NCBI RefSeq assembly: GCF_016902295.1
Contig: NZ_JACJLQ010000034.1
Span: forward strand, 1-36,826
Length of the DNA: 36,826 nt
From: Bacteroides caecigallinarum
GTDB taxonomy: Bacteria > Bacteroidota > Bacteroidia > Bacteroidales > Bacteroidaceae
Direction: 5' to 3'
The notes below the pieces were generated by a model. That model saw nothing but the letters and a program-made list of their open reading frames with translations. It did not search any database and was not told the origin of the DNA. Both the position numbers and the translations under genes were made by a program. Shown piece after piece: positions 24,322-32,913 of the stretch; positions within the stretch are counted from its first letter, which is position 1; the number at the start of each line of letters is the position of its first letter.

Positions 24322-24410
24322 TGTATTTATCAGTTAGTAAAATTGCTGTAAATATAATCATTTACAGTAAAAACAAAGAAATCTTTGCCATATTTATACT
24401 GATAAATACA
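24322..24410 (-). promoter_or_regulatory. Multi-branch stem-loop leader before the hydrolase gene
   Basis: TGTATTTATCAGT (24322-24334) and ACTGATAAATACA (24398-24410) form a perfect 13-bp outer stem. Inside are CTGTAAAT/ATTTACAG (24346-24353 with 24360-24367) and CAAAGA/TCTTTG (24374-24379 with 24382-24387). On the minus strand the last is followed by TTTTTA, so it may end receptor transcripts. The 3' arm of the outer stem ends only 7 bases before the hydrolase ATG and could mask its ribosome binding site. Confidence 0.5.
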
Positions 24411-24417
24411 CACTAAT

Positions 24418-26739
24418 TTAATTGAAGAACTTTATACCGATGAATATGGTTCTTGGCTGTGTAGGACCGTAGAAGTATTTTGAATCACGTCCTATACCAC
24501 GGTCCAAATCTTTCTGGAAAGCATTGAATATATTGTTCACACCACCGTTCAACTGTAGTTTCAGATGATCGTTCAATACAAAAGTGTAGTTCAGTTTCAA
24601 GTTCAGTTCCATGAAGTCCGGAGTCTTTTCAAGAACATCTTTCTCTATATAACCGGCAAAGTGAGGTACAAGCATACGTCCTGTATATACACCCGACAAT
24701 GAGAAATCAAAATTCTTGTTTTTGAAAGGAGCCGAAGTAAACGTAAAGTAACCGTAAAGGTCAGGAGTACGAGTCATCTTCTTCGTTGGTGCCACATCGG
24801 TATCCTCACTCCAGTAAACAGCCTCTGTGTATCTGCTCTGCTGTGCGGTAAAACCTAACTGCAACTGGGCATCCCTGCCATGAGCAATCTTATAGTCGAT
24901 ATTCGCTCCATATACTCTCGCTCCGCGTCCGTTGCAACGCTCCTGTATGGTAGTTCCCTGCTGGTCGCCCTCACCTATGTTTTTAAGATAGAATACATCG
25001 TTAAGCATGGTGTAGAATCCTTCCACCAAAAGATTTGACTGGAAATGGCCGAACGAAGCATTCCAGTCCACCGAACCGCTGAAGCTGTTCGAACGTTCAG
25101 GCTTGAGCCCTTCCGCCAGACGGATAATCATAGCTTCACCACCTACTGCAGCTACGTGCAAGTCCTCATCATATGCCTGTGGAGCACGGAAACCTGTAGA
25201 CCATGTCAGACGTCCCTGTACCTTATCCGACGGTTTCCACAAGGCATTCACGCGCGGACTGAATATCACATTGTCCACAAGGTTATGCTTGTCAAGACGG
25301 AATCCCGCCAACAAAGTGAACTTATCCATCTTCCATTCGTTCTGGGCGTATGCGCTGGCTACTTTCACATCTTGCTTCAAATCGCGGTTGTATCCCGCCA
25401 TGATGTCATGCAAGGCATTGTACTGATACTCCAGACCACCGGTGAAAGTAGCCGGAGAGAAGAGACACTTATCCATATTGCCCACATACATTGCTCCACC
25501 TACGGCAGTCAAATCGTCTGTAGTTCCGTAAGCCTTTCCCGGATCATCAAGTTCCTGCGTACCATAATAGCTGTTGCGGTCGGTATGCTGAACAGAACCG
25601 TAAACAGAGAGTTTATGACGATATTCATTAAAGAAGACATCGTATGTCAGACCACCGCTGTTTATTATATGCTTGGTCTGCTCGCAGATATCTGCCTCAT
25701 GAGGCTGCAGATTGAAATTGCTTCCTCCACGTCTGAATTCATTTGTAGTATGATATTCCAGGCTGATTCGGCTGAAATGAGTCGGGCGGTAATAAGCTCT
25801 GAGTCCGAATGTATTCATATTCAGTTTTCCCAGTTCCGAGAAACCGTCGCCATCAGCGTCATACGGATTTCTGTTTCTATACGACTGATACAATGCTATA
25901 CCGTATGTATTGTCAGAAGATACGAGAGAGGCATTCGCTCCCATATACTGTTCCCAAGATTTTCCACCAAGGTTGGACATATTGGTAGAAACCTGGAATG
26001 AATTGTTTATCGGATCTTTGGTTATGATATTGATGGTACCACCGACAGCGTTTGCACCGAAAAGAGCCGAGCCGCCGCCACGCACTACTTCTACCCTCTC
26101 AATCATATTCACAGGAATCTGTTCAAGACCATACACTCCAGACAATGCACTCATCACCGGACGGCTATTGATAAGAATCTGTGAGTATGGACCTTCAAGG
26201 CCATTTATACGAACCTGCGGGAAACCGCAGTTCTGACAATTGTTCTCCACGCGCAATCCTGACTGATAGTTAAGCGACTTTGCCAAATCAGTAGAATTTA
26301 CCATTTCGAACAGTTTATTGTTCATCACATTCACCACCACAGGAGCAAGTTTCCTGCTTGTTTCATTTCTGTTGGCAGACACCACGACTTCATCAGTCAT
26401 GATTGTTTCTTCCGAGAGGACAAAATGCACATCTACAGTATATTCATCGCTCACACTAACCTCTTTAGTCTGTTGTGCATACCCGACAGAATTCACTTTC
26501 AACGTATATTTACCTGCAGGAACTTTTTTCAGCTTAAAATATCCGTCTGTATCAGTCACTGTTCCCTCACCCGTTTCAACAATAATGACTGTGGCATATG
26601 GAAGACTGTTTTCCGTACCTTTTTCTATTACATGACCCGTAATTACGTTACCCTCTTTCACAGGGCTGTTATCGACCCCTGCCGCCATACTGACTATAGC
26701 GCACAAAAGAGCCGAAATGAATATTGATAATTTCTTCAT
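24418..26739 (-). CDS. TonB-dependent outer-membrane receptor
   Basis: The 773-residue receptor has a signal peptide (about residues 1-20), a carboxypeptidase-like regulatory domain (about 32-110: VITGHVIEKGTENSLPYATV), then a plug domain with the TonB-dependent core QVRINGLEGPYSQILINSRP and GALFGANAVGGTINI-like sequence, then a barrel ending in aromatic FIGIKFFN. The plug has a CQNCG pair of cysteines before the conserved loop. No SusD-like gene is present, which argues against a polysaccharide system and for metal, heme or a vitamin. The His-rich gene lies 102 bases upstream, supporting a metal ligand (inference). The hydrolase gene lies downstream. Confidence 0.92.
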   Translation of the reverse strand: MKKLSIFISALLCAIVSMAAGVDNSPVKEGNVITGHVIEKGTENSLPYATVIIVETGEGTVTDTDGYFKLKKVPAGKYTLKVNSVGYAQQTKEVSVSDEYTVDVHFVLSEETIMTDEVVVSANRNETSRKLAPVVVNVMNNKLFEMVNSTDLAKSLNYQSGLRVENNCQNCGFPQVRINGLEGPYSQILINSRPVMSALSGVYGLEQIPVNMIERVEVVRGGGSALFGANAVGGTINIITKDPINNSFQVSTNMSNLGGKSWEQYMGANASLVSSDNTYGIALYQSYRNRNPYDADGDGFSELGKLNMNTFGLRAYYRPTHFSRISLEYHTTNEFRRGGSNFNLQPHEADICEQTKHIINSGGLTYDVFFNEYRHKLSVYGSVQHTDRNSYYGTQELDDPGKAYGTTDDLTAVGGAMYVGNMDKCLFSPATFTGGLEYQYNALHDIMAGYNRDLKQDVKVASAYAQNEWKMDKFTLLAGFRLDKHNLVDNVIFSPRVNALWKPSDKVQGRLTWSTGFRAPQAYDEDLHVAAVGGEAMIIRLAEGLKPERSNSFSGSVDWNASFGHFQSNLLVEGFYTMLNDVFYLKNIGEGDQQGTTIQERCNGRGARVYGANIDYKIAHGRDAQLQLGFTAQQSRYTEAVYWSEDTDVAPTKKMTRTPDLYGYFTFTSAPFKNKNFDFSLSGVYTGRMLVPHFAGYIEKDVLEKTPDFMELNLKLNYTFVLNDHLKLQLNGGVNNIFNAFQKDLDRGIGRDSKYFYGPTQPRTIFIGIKFFN

Positions 26740-26841
26740 TTCTTTATTGATATAAATTTGATAAAAAGTTACGACGTATTTATTCCATGCCTATACAGAA
26801 ATACAGGCACGAAAAGACAGGACACCATACATGGCGCCTTA

Positions 26842-27219
26842 CTATACAAATAGAAATGAAGAATAAGGAGGTGCGCGCAGACCTATACCGGAATCAAATT
26901 CCGGCAACAGACATGTAGGAACATGTTCTGTATAATCAATAAGAGATACAGGTTGAAACGGTGTATCGAGAATCAAAGGTTCCGAAGCTTCCAACGAATG
27001 GAAATCCGTAAGAAAATGAAGAACCAAAGTCTGTCCGGCTGGATGCGAATGCTGGTCTGAGAATGGATGCGAATGCACTACCATCACGCCGTTCACCACG
27101 TGTACATGGGCGTATGCAGAGATTATGGCATAATATACCACAAACACAGTAAGAAATAGCGAGGCCATTATTCTAATCCATGCGCCAGTGTTTTTTGTCA
27201 TAATCCTATTTATACTCAT
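26842..27219 (-). CDS. Small histidine-rich membrane-anchored protein
   Basis: The 125-residue product has a hydrophobic anchor or signal at about residues 16-36, then a histidine cluster AHVHVVNGVMVVHSHPFSDQ and QHSHP (His38, 40, 49, 51, 57, 59, with more at 68, 74 and 99). Spaced HxH pairs suggest binding of Zn, Cu, Ni or Fe in the periplasm or at the surface. The end (GLRAPPYSSFLFV) is conserved-looking. Similar short His-rich proteins beside TonB-dependent receptors occur in Bacteroidetes as far as I recall, without assigned function. It is upstream of the receptor gene on the same strand, with a -7 box 16 bases before ATG 27219. Confidence 0.75.
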   Translation of the reverse strand: MSINRIMTKNTGAWIRIMASLFLTVFVVYYAIISAYAHVHVVNGVMVVHSHPFSDQHSHPAGQTLVLHFLTDFHSLEASEPLILDTPFQPVSLIDYTEHVPTCLLPEFDSGIGLRAPPYSSFLFV

Positions 27220-27234
27220 TTTAAATTAAGGACG

Positions 27235-27242
27235 CAAATATA
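27235..27242 (-). promoter_or_regulatory. -7 box (TATATTTG) of the His-rich/receptor locus
   Basis: Minus-strand TATATTTG lies 15 bases before ATG 27219. A TTTG lies upstream but 25 bases away, longer than usual. It is divergent from the box at 27296-27303. Confidence 0.5.
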
Positions 27243-27295
27243 AGGATAATATTCATAATAAAGAAGACAAAGAATGATTTATTGAAAAATTATTG

Positions 27296-27303
27296 TATAT
27301 TTG
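27296..27303 (+). promoter_or_regulatory. -7 box (TATATTTG) of the GNAT gene
   Basis: TATATTTG lies 26 bases before ATG 27330. It overlaps a possible upstream TTG reading (27282), which is therefore unlikely to be the start. Confidence 0.45.
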
Positions 27304-27312
27304 GAATATATA

Positions 27313-27333
27313 ATGAACCGTTTGAAAATATGA
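27313..27333 (+). CDS. Possible six-codon leader peptide (MNRLKI)
   Basis: ATG at 27313 opens a frame of six codons ending in TGA, which overlaps the GNAT ATG as ATGA. The promoter box at 27296-27303 would place it right at the 5' end. It may couple translation or simply be chance. Confidence 0.2.
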   Translation: MNRLKI

Positions 27334-27815
27334 TTACAAATGTATCGAAATCAGATGCAGCCGAGATAGCCGCAATATACAATTACTACATACGCGAAAG
27401 TGTAGCCACATTCGACACAGAAGAATGGCAAACAGAGAAAATGGCACAACGCATTGAAACGCTTTCCGCATCATATCCATATATCGTTTACAGAACTGAA
27501 GATGGGAAAATTGCCGGTTTCTGCTATGCACATCCATGGAAAGAAAAAGACGCTTACAGCCGTACTCTTGAGACTACAGTCTATGTATCACCGGAATATA
27601 CAGGCCGCGGCATAGGACAAAAACTGATGGAAAAGCTTATAGACATTTGCCGGAAAAGAGGCTTTACCACACTTATAGCATGTATTACCGAAGGAAACGA
27701 AAACAGCTTCAGCCTACACAGGAAATTAGGCTTCGAGCAGGTATCACACTTCAAGAAAGTCGGTACTAAATTCAACAGAAGCCTCGACGTCATAGATTAT
27801 GAATTAATACTTTGA
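27330..27815 (+). CDS. GNAT N-acetyltransferase (phosphinothricin acetyltransferase-like)
   Basis: It should transfer acetyl from acetyl-CoA to a small amine. The 161-residue protein matches the PAT/Bar-like branch: IAAIYNYYIRESVATFDTEE near the start, AGFCYAHPWKEKDAYSRTLETTVYV in the core, and the acetyl-CoA loop GRGIGQKLM. The end ENSFSLHRKLGFEQVSHFKKVGTKF is also typical. The substrate is probably phosphinothricin, methionine sulfone or another amino compound (family knowledge). ATG 27330 overlaps the TGA of a six-codon upstream frame (27313-27333), suggesting coupled translation. The YqgE gene follows after 36 bases. Confidence 0.9.
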   Translation: MITNVSKSDAAEIAAIYNYYIRESVATFDTEEWQTEKMAQRIETLSASYPYIVYRTEDGKIAGFCYAHPWKEKDAYSRTLETTVYVSPEYTGRGIGQKLMEKLIDICRKRGFTTLIACITEGNENSFSLHRKLGFEQVSHFKKVGTKFNRSLDVIDYELIL

Positions 27816-27851
27816 ATATAAAGATTATACTGAACCAATACAATACGCCAC

Positions 27852-28442
27852 ATGTACGAAGATTTATTCCAGGTAAAATCAAACAGACTCACGCCTTTAG
27901 CAGGAAGAGTTATTATCGCGTCTCCTCTGCTGATTGACTATCATTTCAATCATTCTGTTGTTATGATGATAAAAAATGATGAAAAAGGTAATCTTGGAAT
28001 CGTTCTTAATAAAGAGTTCAAGGTAAACATGTCACTCAACGAACTTGTTCATGAACTGGACGACATGCCGAAGATTCCACTTTACAAGGGTGGACCTGTA
28101 AACAGGTACAATCTGTCTTTTATTCATGACATCAAAGAGATAGACGAATCCATTCCTTTGAGAAGCGGATTGTTTATAAACGGGAATTTCGATCAGATGA
28201 TTAAATACATTAAAGACGGAAAACCTATAGAAGGAAGAGTCCGCTTCTATTTGGGATTTGCATGTTGGGAAAAAGGCCAACTGCAAAAAGAAATAGACGA
28301 GGACTCTTGGATTATAAGCGATCCATACAAAGACATAATTATGGAAAAGGGAATTGACGGAATGTGGAAATCATGCCTTGAAGTAATGGGAGAACCTTAT
28401 CGCACATGGGCAAAGTTTCCATCTACACCATCAATGAATTAA
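27852..28442 (+). CDS. YqgE/AlgH family protein
   Basis: This 196-residue protein of the UPF0301 family has the conserved opening LTPLAGRVIIASPLLIDYHF, the HSVVMMI strand, GNLGIVLNKEF, YKGGPVNRYNLSFIH and the FYLGFACWEKGQLQKEI block. The function of the family is not firmly known (AlgH was linked to alginate regulation). It is widespread and cytoplasmic. It follows the GNAT gene and converges with the second GNAT gene only 6 bases away, with no terminator between them. Confidence 0.93.
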   Translation: MYEDLFQVKSNRLTPLAGRVIIASPLLIDYHFNHSVVMMIKNDEKGNLGIVLNKEFKVNMSLNELVHELDDMPKIPLYKGGPVNRYNLSFIHDIKEIDESIPLRSGLFINGNFDQMIKYIKDGKPIEGRVRFYLGFACWEKGQLQKEIDEDSWIISDPYKDIIMEKGIDGMWKSCLEVMGEPYRTWAKFPSTPSMN

Positions 28443-28448
28443 GCATTA

Positions 28449-28964
28449 TCACTGGTCGGCAATCTTCTGAAACAGACATACATCAAAATATGTGTTACCG
28501 CGTTTGACCCATGACTTAAGGACAGCCGTTTCCGTAAATCCGCATGAAGCAAAAACGGAACGTGCTGCCGTGTTATCGGCTCTTACGTAAGAATACAACT
28601 GGTTTATTCCCAAGAATTCAAAACAATGTCTTTCCATTCGGGAGATTGCTGACGTGCCTATGCCCATGCCACGAAACTCAGGCAATACCACTATACCAAT
28701 CTCTGCCTTATTGTTCCTGACATCAAAATCAAAAACATCAATTATACCCGCTATACGTCCGTCTGCAAGGACAATCATCATTCTCAGCTGACGGTCGGTA
28801 AATATATCATTAGTATTTCCGGCTATATATTGCTTCATCTGATAACGGCTATATGGTCCGGTGTTCTCGCTACTGCATTCCCAAAGCAGGGAATCGTTCT
28901 CTACGGAAAACATTATATCCAAGTCTTCCGGCTCCGGCGCACGGAGTATAAAATCGACAGTCAT
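28449..28964 (-). CDS. GNAT N-acetyltransferase (RimJ/RimL/SpeG-like)
   Basis: The 171-residue acetyltransferase has FILRAPEPEDLDIMFSVEND at the start, GIIDVFDFDVRNNKAEIGIVV, the acetyl-CoA loop PEFRGMGIGTSAI, and the YVRADNTAARSVFASCGFTE C-terminal block typical of protein or polyamine acetyltransferases. The substrate is unknown. Its start overlaps the stop of the membrane-protein gene by 4 bases (ATGA), so they are translationally coupled, and the set continues upstream to RecR. Confidence 0.9.
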   Translation of the reverse strand: MTVDFILRAPEPEDLDIMFSVENDSLLWECSSENTGPYSRYQMKQYIAGNTNDIFTDRQLRMMIVLADGRIAGIIDVFDFDVRNNKAEIGIVVLPEFRGMGIGTSAISRMERHCFEFLGINQLYSYVRADNTAARSVFASCGFTETAVLKSWVKRGNTYFDVCLFQKIADQ

Positions 28965-29425
28965 AACTCCTCCTCTTCAGTTTTCAGCAAGTCAAGTTCC
29001 GAAAGCATACGTTTCCTGCCGGGCACACACAGCATTGTGGCAAGCGCAGCCATTCCGCCACAAAGAAGTCCTGTAGTGTCCATTGTCCAATAATATAGAG
29101 AGATATTGAAAACCGCCACTACGAGCAAAAGTATGATTCTCACTTCACTCCATCTGCGGTAACTTTTCAACGCATTCTCAATGTCAAGATTCTTGATATA
29201 CTTTGTCAGCGACAGATTGAATATACGGAGCGACATAGGAATAAGACATATAGCAAGCAACACTCCTGTCAGCTGGGCTATATATTCTGCCCTGGCATTA
29301 CCGACAAGCACACCTTCCTCCAGAATACCAGTCTCATATCCTGCTATCAAACCGATTATTATTATCCACGCTACCGCAAACTCTATTTTAAGCAGTCTGA
29401 GCAATATTTCTATTTTCTTTTCCAT
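28961..29425 (-). CDS. Small four-helix membrane protein of unknown function
   Basis: The 154-residue product has four hydrophobic helices at about 15-33, 48-68, 93-112 and 116-133, a basic loop KSYRRWSEVR between helices 2 and 3, and an acidic tail KTEEEEL. No signal peptide or catalytic motif is visible. It lies 13 bases after RecR and overlaps the GNAT gene, so it is part of a three-gene unit. I do not recognise a named family. Confidence 0.8.
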   Translation of the reverse strand: MEKKIEILLRLLKIEFAVAWIIIIGLIAGYETGILEEGVLVGNARAEYIAQLTGVLLAICLIPMSLRIFNLSLTKYIKNLDIENALKSYRRWSEVRIILLLVVAVFNISLYYWTMDTTGLLCGGMAALATMLCVPGRKRMLSELDLLKTEEEEL

Positions 29426-29438
29426 TATTCTTTATTAA

Positions 29439-30056
29439 TTATATTTTTCCCGTAAACTCAATTCTGTTCACTATGGAACGTCCCAAAGTAACTTCATCAG
29501 TATATTGCAGTTCGTCGCCTATAGATATACCTCGCGAAATGACAGACACTTTCACATCAAGACCGTTCAGCTTGCGGAAGATATAGAAGTTGGTACTGTC
29601 GCCTTCCATGGTCGAGCTCAATGCAAGAATTACCTCTTTCACTCCACCTGCCTTTACACGGTCCACAAGGCTGTCTATCTGCAAATCGTTCGGTCCCACA
29701 CCATCCATAGGGGAAATCACACCGCCCAGCACATGATACAATCCATTAAATTGCTGTGTGTTCTCTACAGCCATCACGTCGCGGATATTCTCCACCACAC
29801 ACACTATTGACGAATCGCGCGACGGTGTGGAACATATACGGCAGACATCTGTATCCGAAATGTTATGACACAACTTACAGTATTTCACCTCATGTTTCAG
29901 CGTTACTATAGCATTGCCGAATGCCTCTACAGCCTCGGTCTCCTGACGCAGAAGATGCAGGACAAGTCGCATAGCGGTCTTCCTGCCTATTCCTGGCAAA
30001 CGCGAAAATTCGTCAACAGCTTTTTCCAGTAATACAGACGGATATTGTTGGTTCAT
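29439..30056 (-). CDS. recR: Recombination mediator protein RecR
   Basis: RecR works with RecO (and RecF) to load RecA at single-strand gaps. The 205-residue protein shows the N-terminal helix-hairpin-helix ([12 protein letters not shown]), the four-cysteine zinc finger ([16 protein letters not shown]), and the Toprim domain with [12 protein letters not shown] and [10 protein letters not shown], ending in [10 protein letters not shown]. All are complete. I choose ATG 30056, directly after a TTG at 30059. It begins a minus-strand unit with a membrane protein and a GNAT enzyme and is divergent from the symporter gene. Confidence 0.96.
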   Translation of the reverse strand: MNQQYPSVLLEKAVDEFSRLPGIGRKTAMRLVLHLLRQETEAVEAFGNAIVTLKHEVKYCKLCHNISDTDVCRICSTPSRDSSIVCVVENIRDVMAVENTQQFNGLYHVLGGVISPMDGVGPNDLQIDSLVDRVKAGGVKEVILALSSTMEGDSTNFYIFRKLNGLDVKVSVISRGISIGDELQYTDEVTLGRSIVNRIEFTGKI

Positions 30057-30111
30057 CAAGTTCTTAAGTTTGTTAGTTTACTTCAAGCCGCAAAAATACA
30101 AAAAATCTGAT

Positions 30112-30119
30112 TATCTTTG
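30112..30119 (+). promoter_or_regulatory. -7 box (TATCTTTG) of the symporter gene
   Basis: TATCTTTG lies 21 bases before ATG 30141. No TTTG occurs at the usual -33 distance. Confidence 0.55.
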
Positions 30120-30140
30120 CGCCTTAACCAATATAATAAC

Positions 30141-31595
30141 ATGAACGGAACATTTATACTTCTCACGATATTAGTTTATTTCGGGATACTGCTCATCATC
30201 TCGCGCATAACAGCACGCAGCCATTCGGACAACGATGCCTTCTTCCGCGGAAACCGGCAGTCGCCATGGTACATTGTGTCGTTCGGCATGATAGGAGCTT
30301 CACTTTCAGGAGTGACATTTGTCTCTGTACCCGGAATGGTGAAAAATATTGACATGACATACATGCAGACATGCATGGGATTTTTCGTAGGTTATCTTAT
30401 CATAGCCCACGTCCTGCTACCGCTTTACTACAAACTAAACCTTACGTCAATATACAGCTACCTGGGACAACGCATAGGAAGATATTCGTATAAGACAGGA
30501 GCCTCATTTTTCCTCGTATCCAAGATGTTGGGAGCGGCAGCCAGGCTTTACCTTGTATGCATCATCCTTCAGCACTATGTATTCGATGCCTACAACATAC
30601 CTTTTGCCGTAACAGCCATCGGCACGGTACTGCTGATATGGCTCTATACCCACAAGAGCGGAATCCGCACAATAGTTTGGACAGACAGCCTGCAGACACT
30701 GTGCCTTCTCCTCGCCTTAGGGCTGATATTATACAATGTTGCCGATAAACTTGACCTGAACTTTGGCGGAGTGATAGATACCATAAAGAACAGCAGCGAA
30801 AGCCGTATATTCGTATTCGATGACTGGCAGTCTAAGCAGAACTTCTTCAAGCAGTTCTTCAGCGGAATATTCATAACCATAGTAATGACGGGACTTGACC
30901 AGGACATGATGCAGAAGAACCTCTCCTGCCGCAACCTGAAAGAAGCACAAAAGAATATGTACTGTTACGGAATATCATTCGTGCCGGTCAATTTCCTTTT
31001 TCTCTGCTTGGGAATACTACTAATGGTTGCCGCCACACAGATGAATATAAGCATTCCGGCCAAAGGCGACGACCTGCTACCTATGTTTGCGGCTGGAGGT
31101 CATTTCGGCTATGCGGTATTGGTATTCTTCACCATTGGAATAATAGCGGCAGCATTTTCAAGCGCCGATTCCGCCCTCGCTGCCCTTACAACCAGTTTCT
31201 GTATTGATATCCTGAATACAGACAGGTATAGCGAAAAGAAAGCTGTCATGATAAGAAAAATCACACATTTGGGCATCAGCGTTGTATTTGTGGCATGTAT
31301 ATTGATTTTCGAGGCCATAGACAGTCAGAGCGTTATTGACACTATCTACATACTTGCTTCGTACACTTACGGACCACTACTCGGACTGTTCTGTTTCGGA
31401 CTGTTTACGAAGTTGAAGCCTCGCGACAGGTTTGTTCCATACATAGCCATTCTGTCGCCTGTGGTCTGCTATATGATAGATACACTCACTTTCAATGCCA
31501 CGGGCTATAAGTTCGGTTACGAGATGCTGATGTTCAACGGTCTGCTTACATTCCTTGGGCTTGCAGTGTTAAGTATAAACAAGAAAGCATATTAG
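30141..31595 (+). CDS. Sodium:solute symporter (SSS family)
   Basis: The 484-residue integral membrane protein has about 13 hydrophobic helices. SSS features are the early SFGMIGASLSGVTFVSVPGMV, the GYLIIAHVLLPLYYKLNLTSIYSYL block, TGLDQDMMQKNLSCRN, and the sodium-site region IIAAAFSSADSALAALTTSF. It should import an organic solute with Na+. The solute cannot be read from the sequence (proline, sialic acid, sugars and others are all known). It starts at ATG 30141, divergent from RecR. The EngB gene follows after 78 low-complexity bases. Confidence 0.92.
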   Translation: MNGTFILLTILVYFGILLIISRITARSHSDNDAFFRGNRQSPWYIVSFGMIGASLSGVTFVSVPGMVKNIDMTYMQTCMGFFVGYLIIAHVLLPLYYKLNLTSIYSYLGQRIGRYSYKTGASFFLVSKMLGAAARLYLVCIILQHYVFDAYNIPFAVTAIGTVLLIWLYTHKSGIRTIVWTDSLQTLCLLLALGLILYNVADKLDLNFGGVIDTIKNSSESRIFVFDDWQSKQNFFKQFFSGIFITIVMTGLDQDMMQKNLSCRNLKEAQKNMYCYGISFVPVNFLFLCLGILLMVAATQMNISIPAKGDDLLPMFAAGGHFGYAVLVFFTIGIIAAAFSSADSALAALTTSFCIDILNTDRYSEKKAVMIRKITHLGISVVFVACILIFEAIDSQSVIDTIYILASYTYGPLLGLFCFGLFTKLKPRDRFVPYIAILSPVVCYMIDTLTFNATGYKFGYEMLMFNGLLTFLGLAVLSINKKAY

Positions 31596-31673
31596 TGTCA
31601 TTGCAGAACACTTTCAACAAACTCAAAAACTTAAAACTCATAAACTAAAAAACTCAAAAACTCACATACATAT

Positions 31674-32279
31674 ATGGAAATAAAAAGTGCAGAATTCACA
31701 ATAAGCAGCTCAAGAGCTGATATGTGTCCAAAGTCTGATATACCTGAATATGCTTTCATAGGACGTTCCAACGTAGGCAAATCCAGCCTCATCAATATGC
31801 TCACCAAGAAGCCGAAGCTTGCCATGACTTCATCTACTCCGGGTAAGACTCTGCTTATCAACCATTTCCTCATCAACAAGGAATGGTTCTTGGTTGACCT
31901 ACCAGGATATGGATTTGCCCTGAGAGGAAAGAAGATGATGGAAAAAATCAAGAACCTCATAGAATACTACGTTCTTGAGCGCGAGCAGCTCACATGCCTT
32001 TTTGTACTGATCGACAGCCGTCATGAGCCTCAGAAAATCGACCTTGAATTCATTGAATGGCTTGGCGAAAACGGTGTTCCGTTCGCAATAATCTTTACAA
32101 AGGCCGACAAACAGACTGTAGGCAAGACAAGACAGAACGTAAACAACTACCTGAACAAGCTGAAAGAGCAGTGGGAAGAACTTCCTCCTCATTTCATTTC
32201 TTCATCTGAGAACGGCACCGGCAGACAGGAGATACTTGATTATATAGACGGTATAAACAAGGAGTTGAAAGAACAATAA
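31674..32279 (+). CDS. engB: Ribosome biogenesis GTPase EngB (YsxC/YihA)
   Basis: EngB is an essential GTPase for assembly of the large ribosomal subunit. The 201-residue protein has G1 GRSNVGKSS, the G2 region STPGKT, G3 DLPGYG, G4 TKAD and G5 SSENGTG, and the family's [10 protein letters not shown] sequence. The length is normal and all motifs are intact. ATG 31674 follows an A-rich, C/T-poor stretch. A bidirectional terminator begins right at its stop codon. Confidence 0.96.
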   Translation: MEIKSAEFTISSSRADMCPKSDIPEYAFIGRSNVGKSSLINMLTKKPKLAMTSSTPGKTLLINHFLINKEWFLVDLPGYGFALRGKKMMEKIKNLIEYYVLEREQLTCLFVLIDSRHEPQKIDLEFIEWLGENGVPFAIIFTKADKQTVGKTRQNVNNYLNKLKEQWEELPPHFISSSENGTGRQEILDYIDGINKELKEQ

Positions 32280-32334
32280 AAAAATTAATCCGCTATATAC
32301 TTCTTTGATAGATGTATAAAGCGGATTAATTTTT
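32280..32334. terminator. Bidirectional intrinsic terminator after EngB
   Basis: AAAAATTAATCCGCT (32280-32294) pairs perfectly with AGCGGATTAATTTTT (32320-32334), with a further TATAC/GTATA inside. It serves both EngB and the convergent HEAT-like gene. Confidence 0.85.
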
Positions 32335-32370
32335 ATAATCGTTTTCTGAGCAAGAAATACAAAACATTAC

Positions 32371-32910
32371 CTACACAAAACGTACATCTTTCAATATCTT
32401 CTTCATCACATTACGTCTGGCCGTCTTCAGTCCTGAAGATAAAGACTCAGCAGATATTATTTCAAGACAATTACTTAATTCAGACAGAAATTCAGGAAAG
32501 AATCTGCACTGCTCGTATGCCAGCTTCATACACAAAGCACGATTAGAACACGATTCGTGAGACGATTGTATAGTCTCGAAACAGAAATCAATAAAGTCGG
32601 TACGCAAAGTGTCACATTCAAACGGCTGCCTCAACAGAAGAGTGAGAAGCAAACGCCTCTTTCCCTCATGCTTTTCAGCTATAGCCTTATCAATCAGTTC
32701 GTCATGCTTTGCATACAGCCATTTATTATTCGACAAGTCAAAATGGGCGAACACCCACAAGGCATTATACGAAACCCTGACATCCTCATCAGATATCAGG
32801 GTATATAGTTCTTCTTTCAGACTGTCATTGTCCGGTCCTTGAGTGAGAAAACACATCTCGTGTATGTCGTCCTGACTCAAACGCTGAAGGAATCTCTTAC
32901 GAAAATCCAT
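32371..32910 (-). CDS. HEAT-repeat-like helical protein of unknown function
   Basis: The 179-residue protein appears all-helical with HEAT-like units, for example SLKEELYTLISDEDVRVSYN followed by ALWVFAHFDLSNNKWLYAK. It has no signal peptide, membrane segment or catalytic motif. It begins 3 bases after the stop of the ABC-F gene, so the two are cotranscribed and probably coupled, suggesting a shared setting such as translation or cell maintenance (inference). The terminator at 32280-32334 lies just downstream. Confidence 0.75.
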   Translation of the reverse strand: MDFRKRFLQRLSQDDIHEMCFLTQGPDNDSLKEELYTLISDEDVRVSYNALWVFAHFDLSNNKWLYAKHDELIDKAIAEKHEGKRRLLLTLLLRQPFECDTLRTDFIDFCFETIQSSHESCSNRALCMKLAYEQCRFFPEFLSELSNCLEIISAESLSSGLKTARRNVMKKILKDVRFV

Positions 32911-32913
32911 ATC

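Noticed and set aside
25045..26001. 318-codon open frame on the + strand
   Set aside because: It lies wholly antisense to the TonB-dependent receptor gene and has no protein family features.
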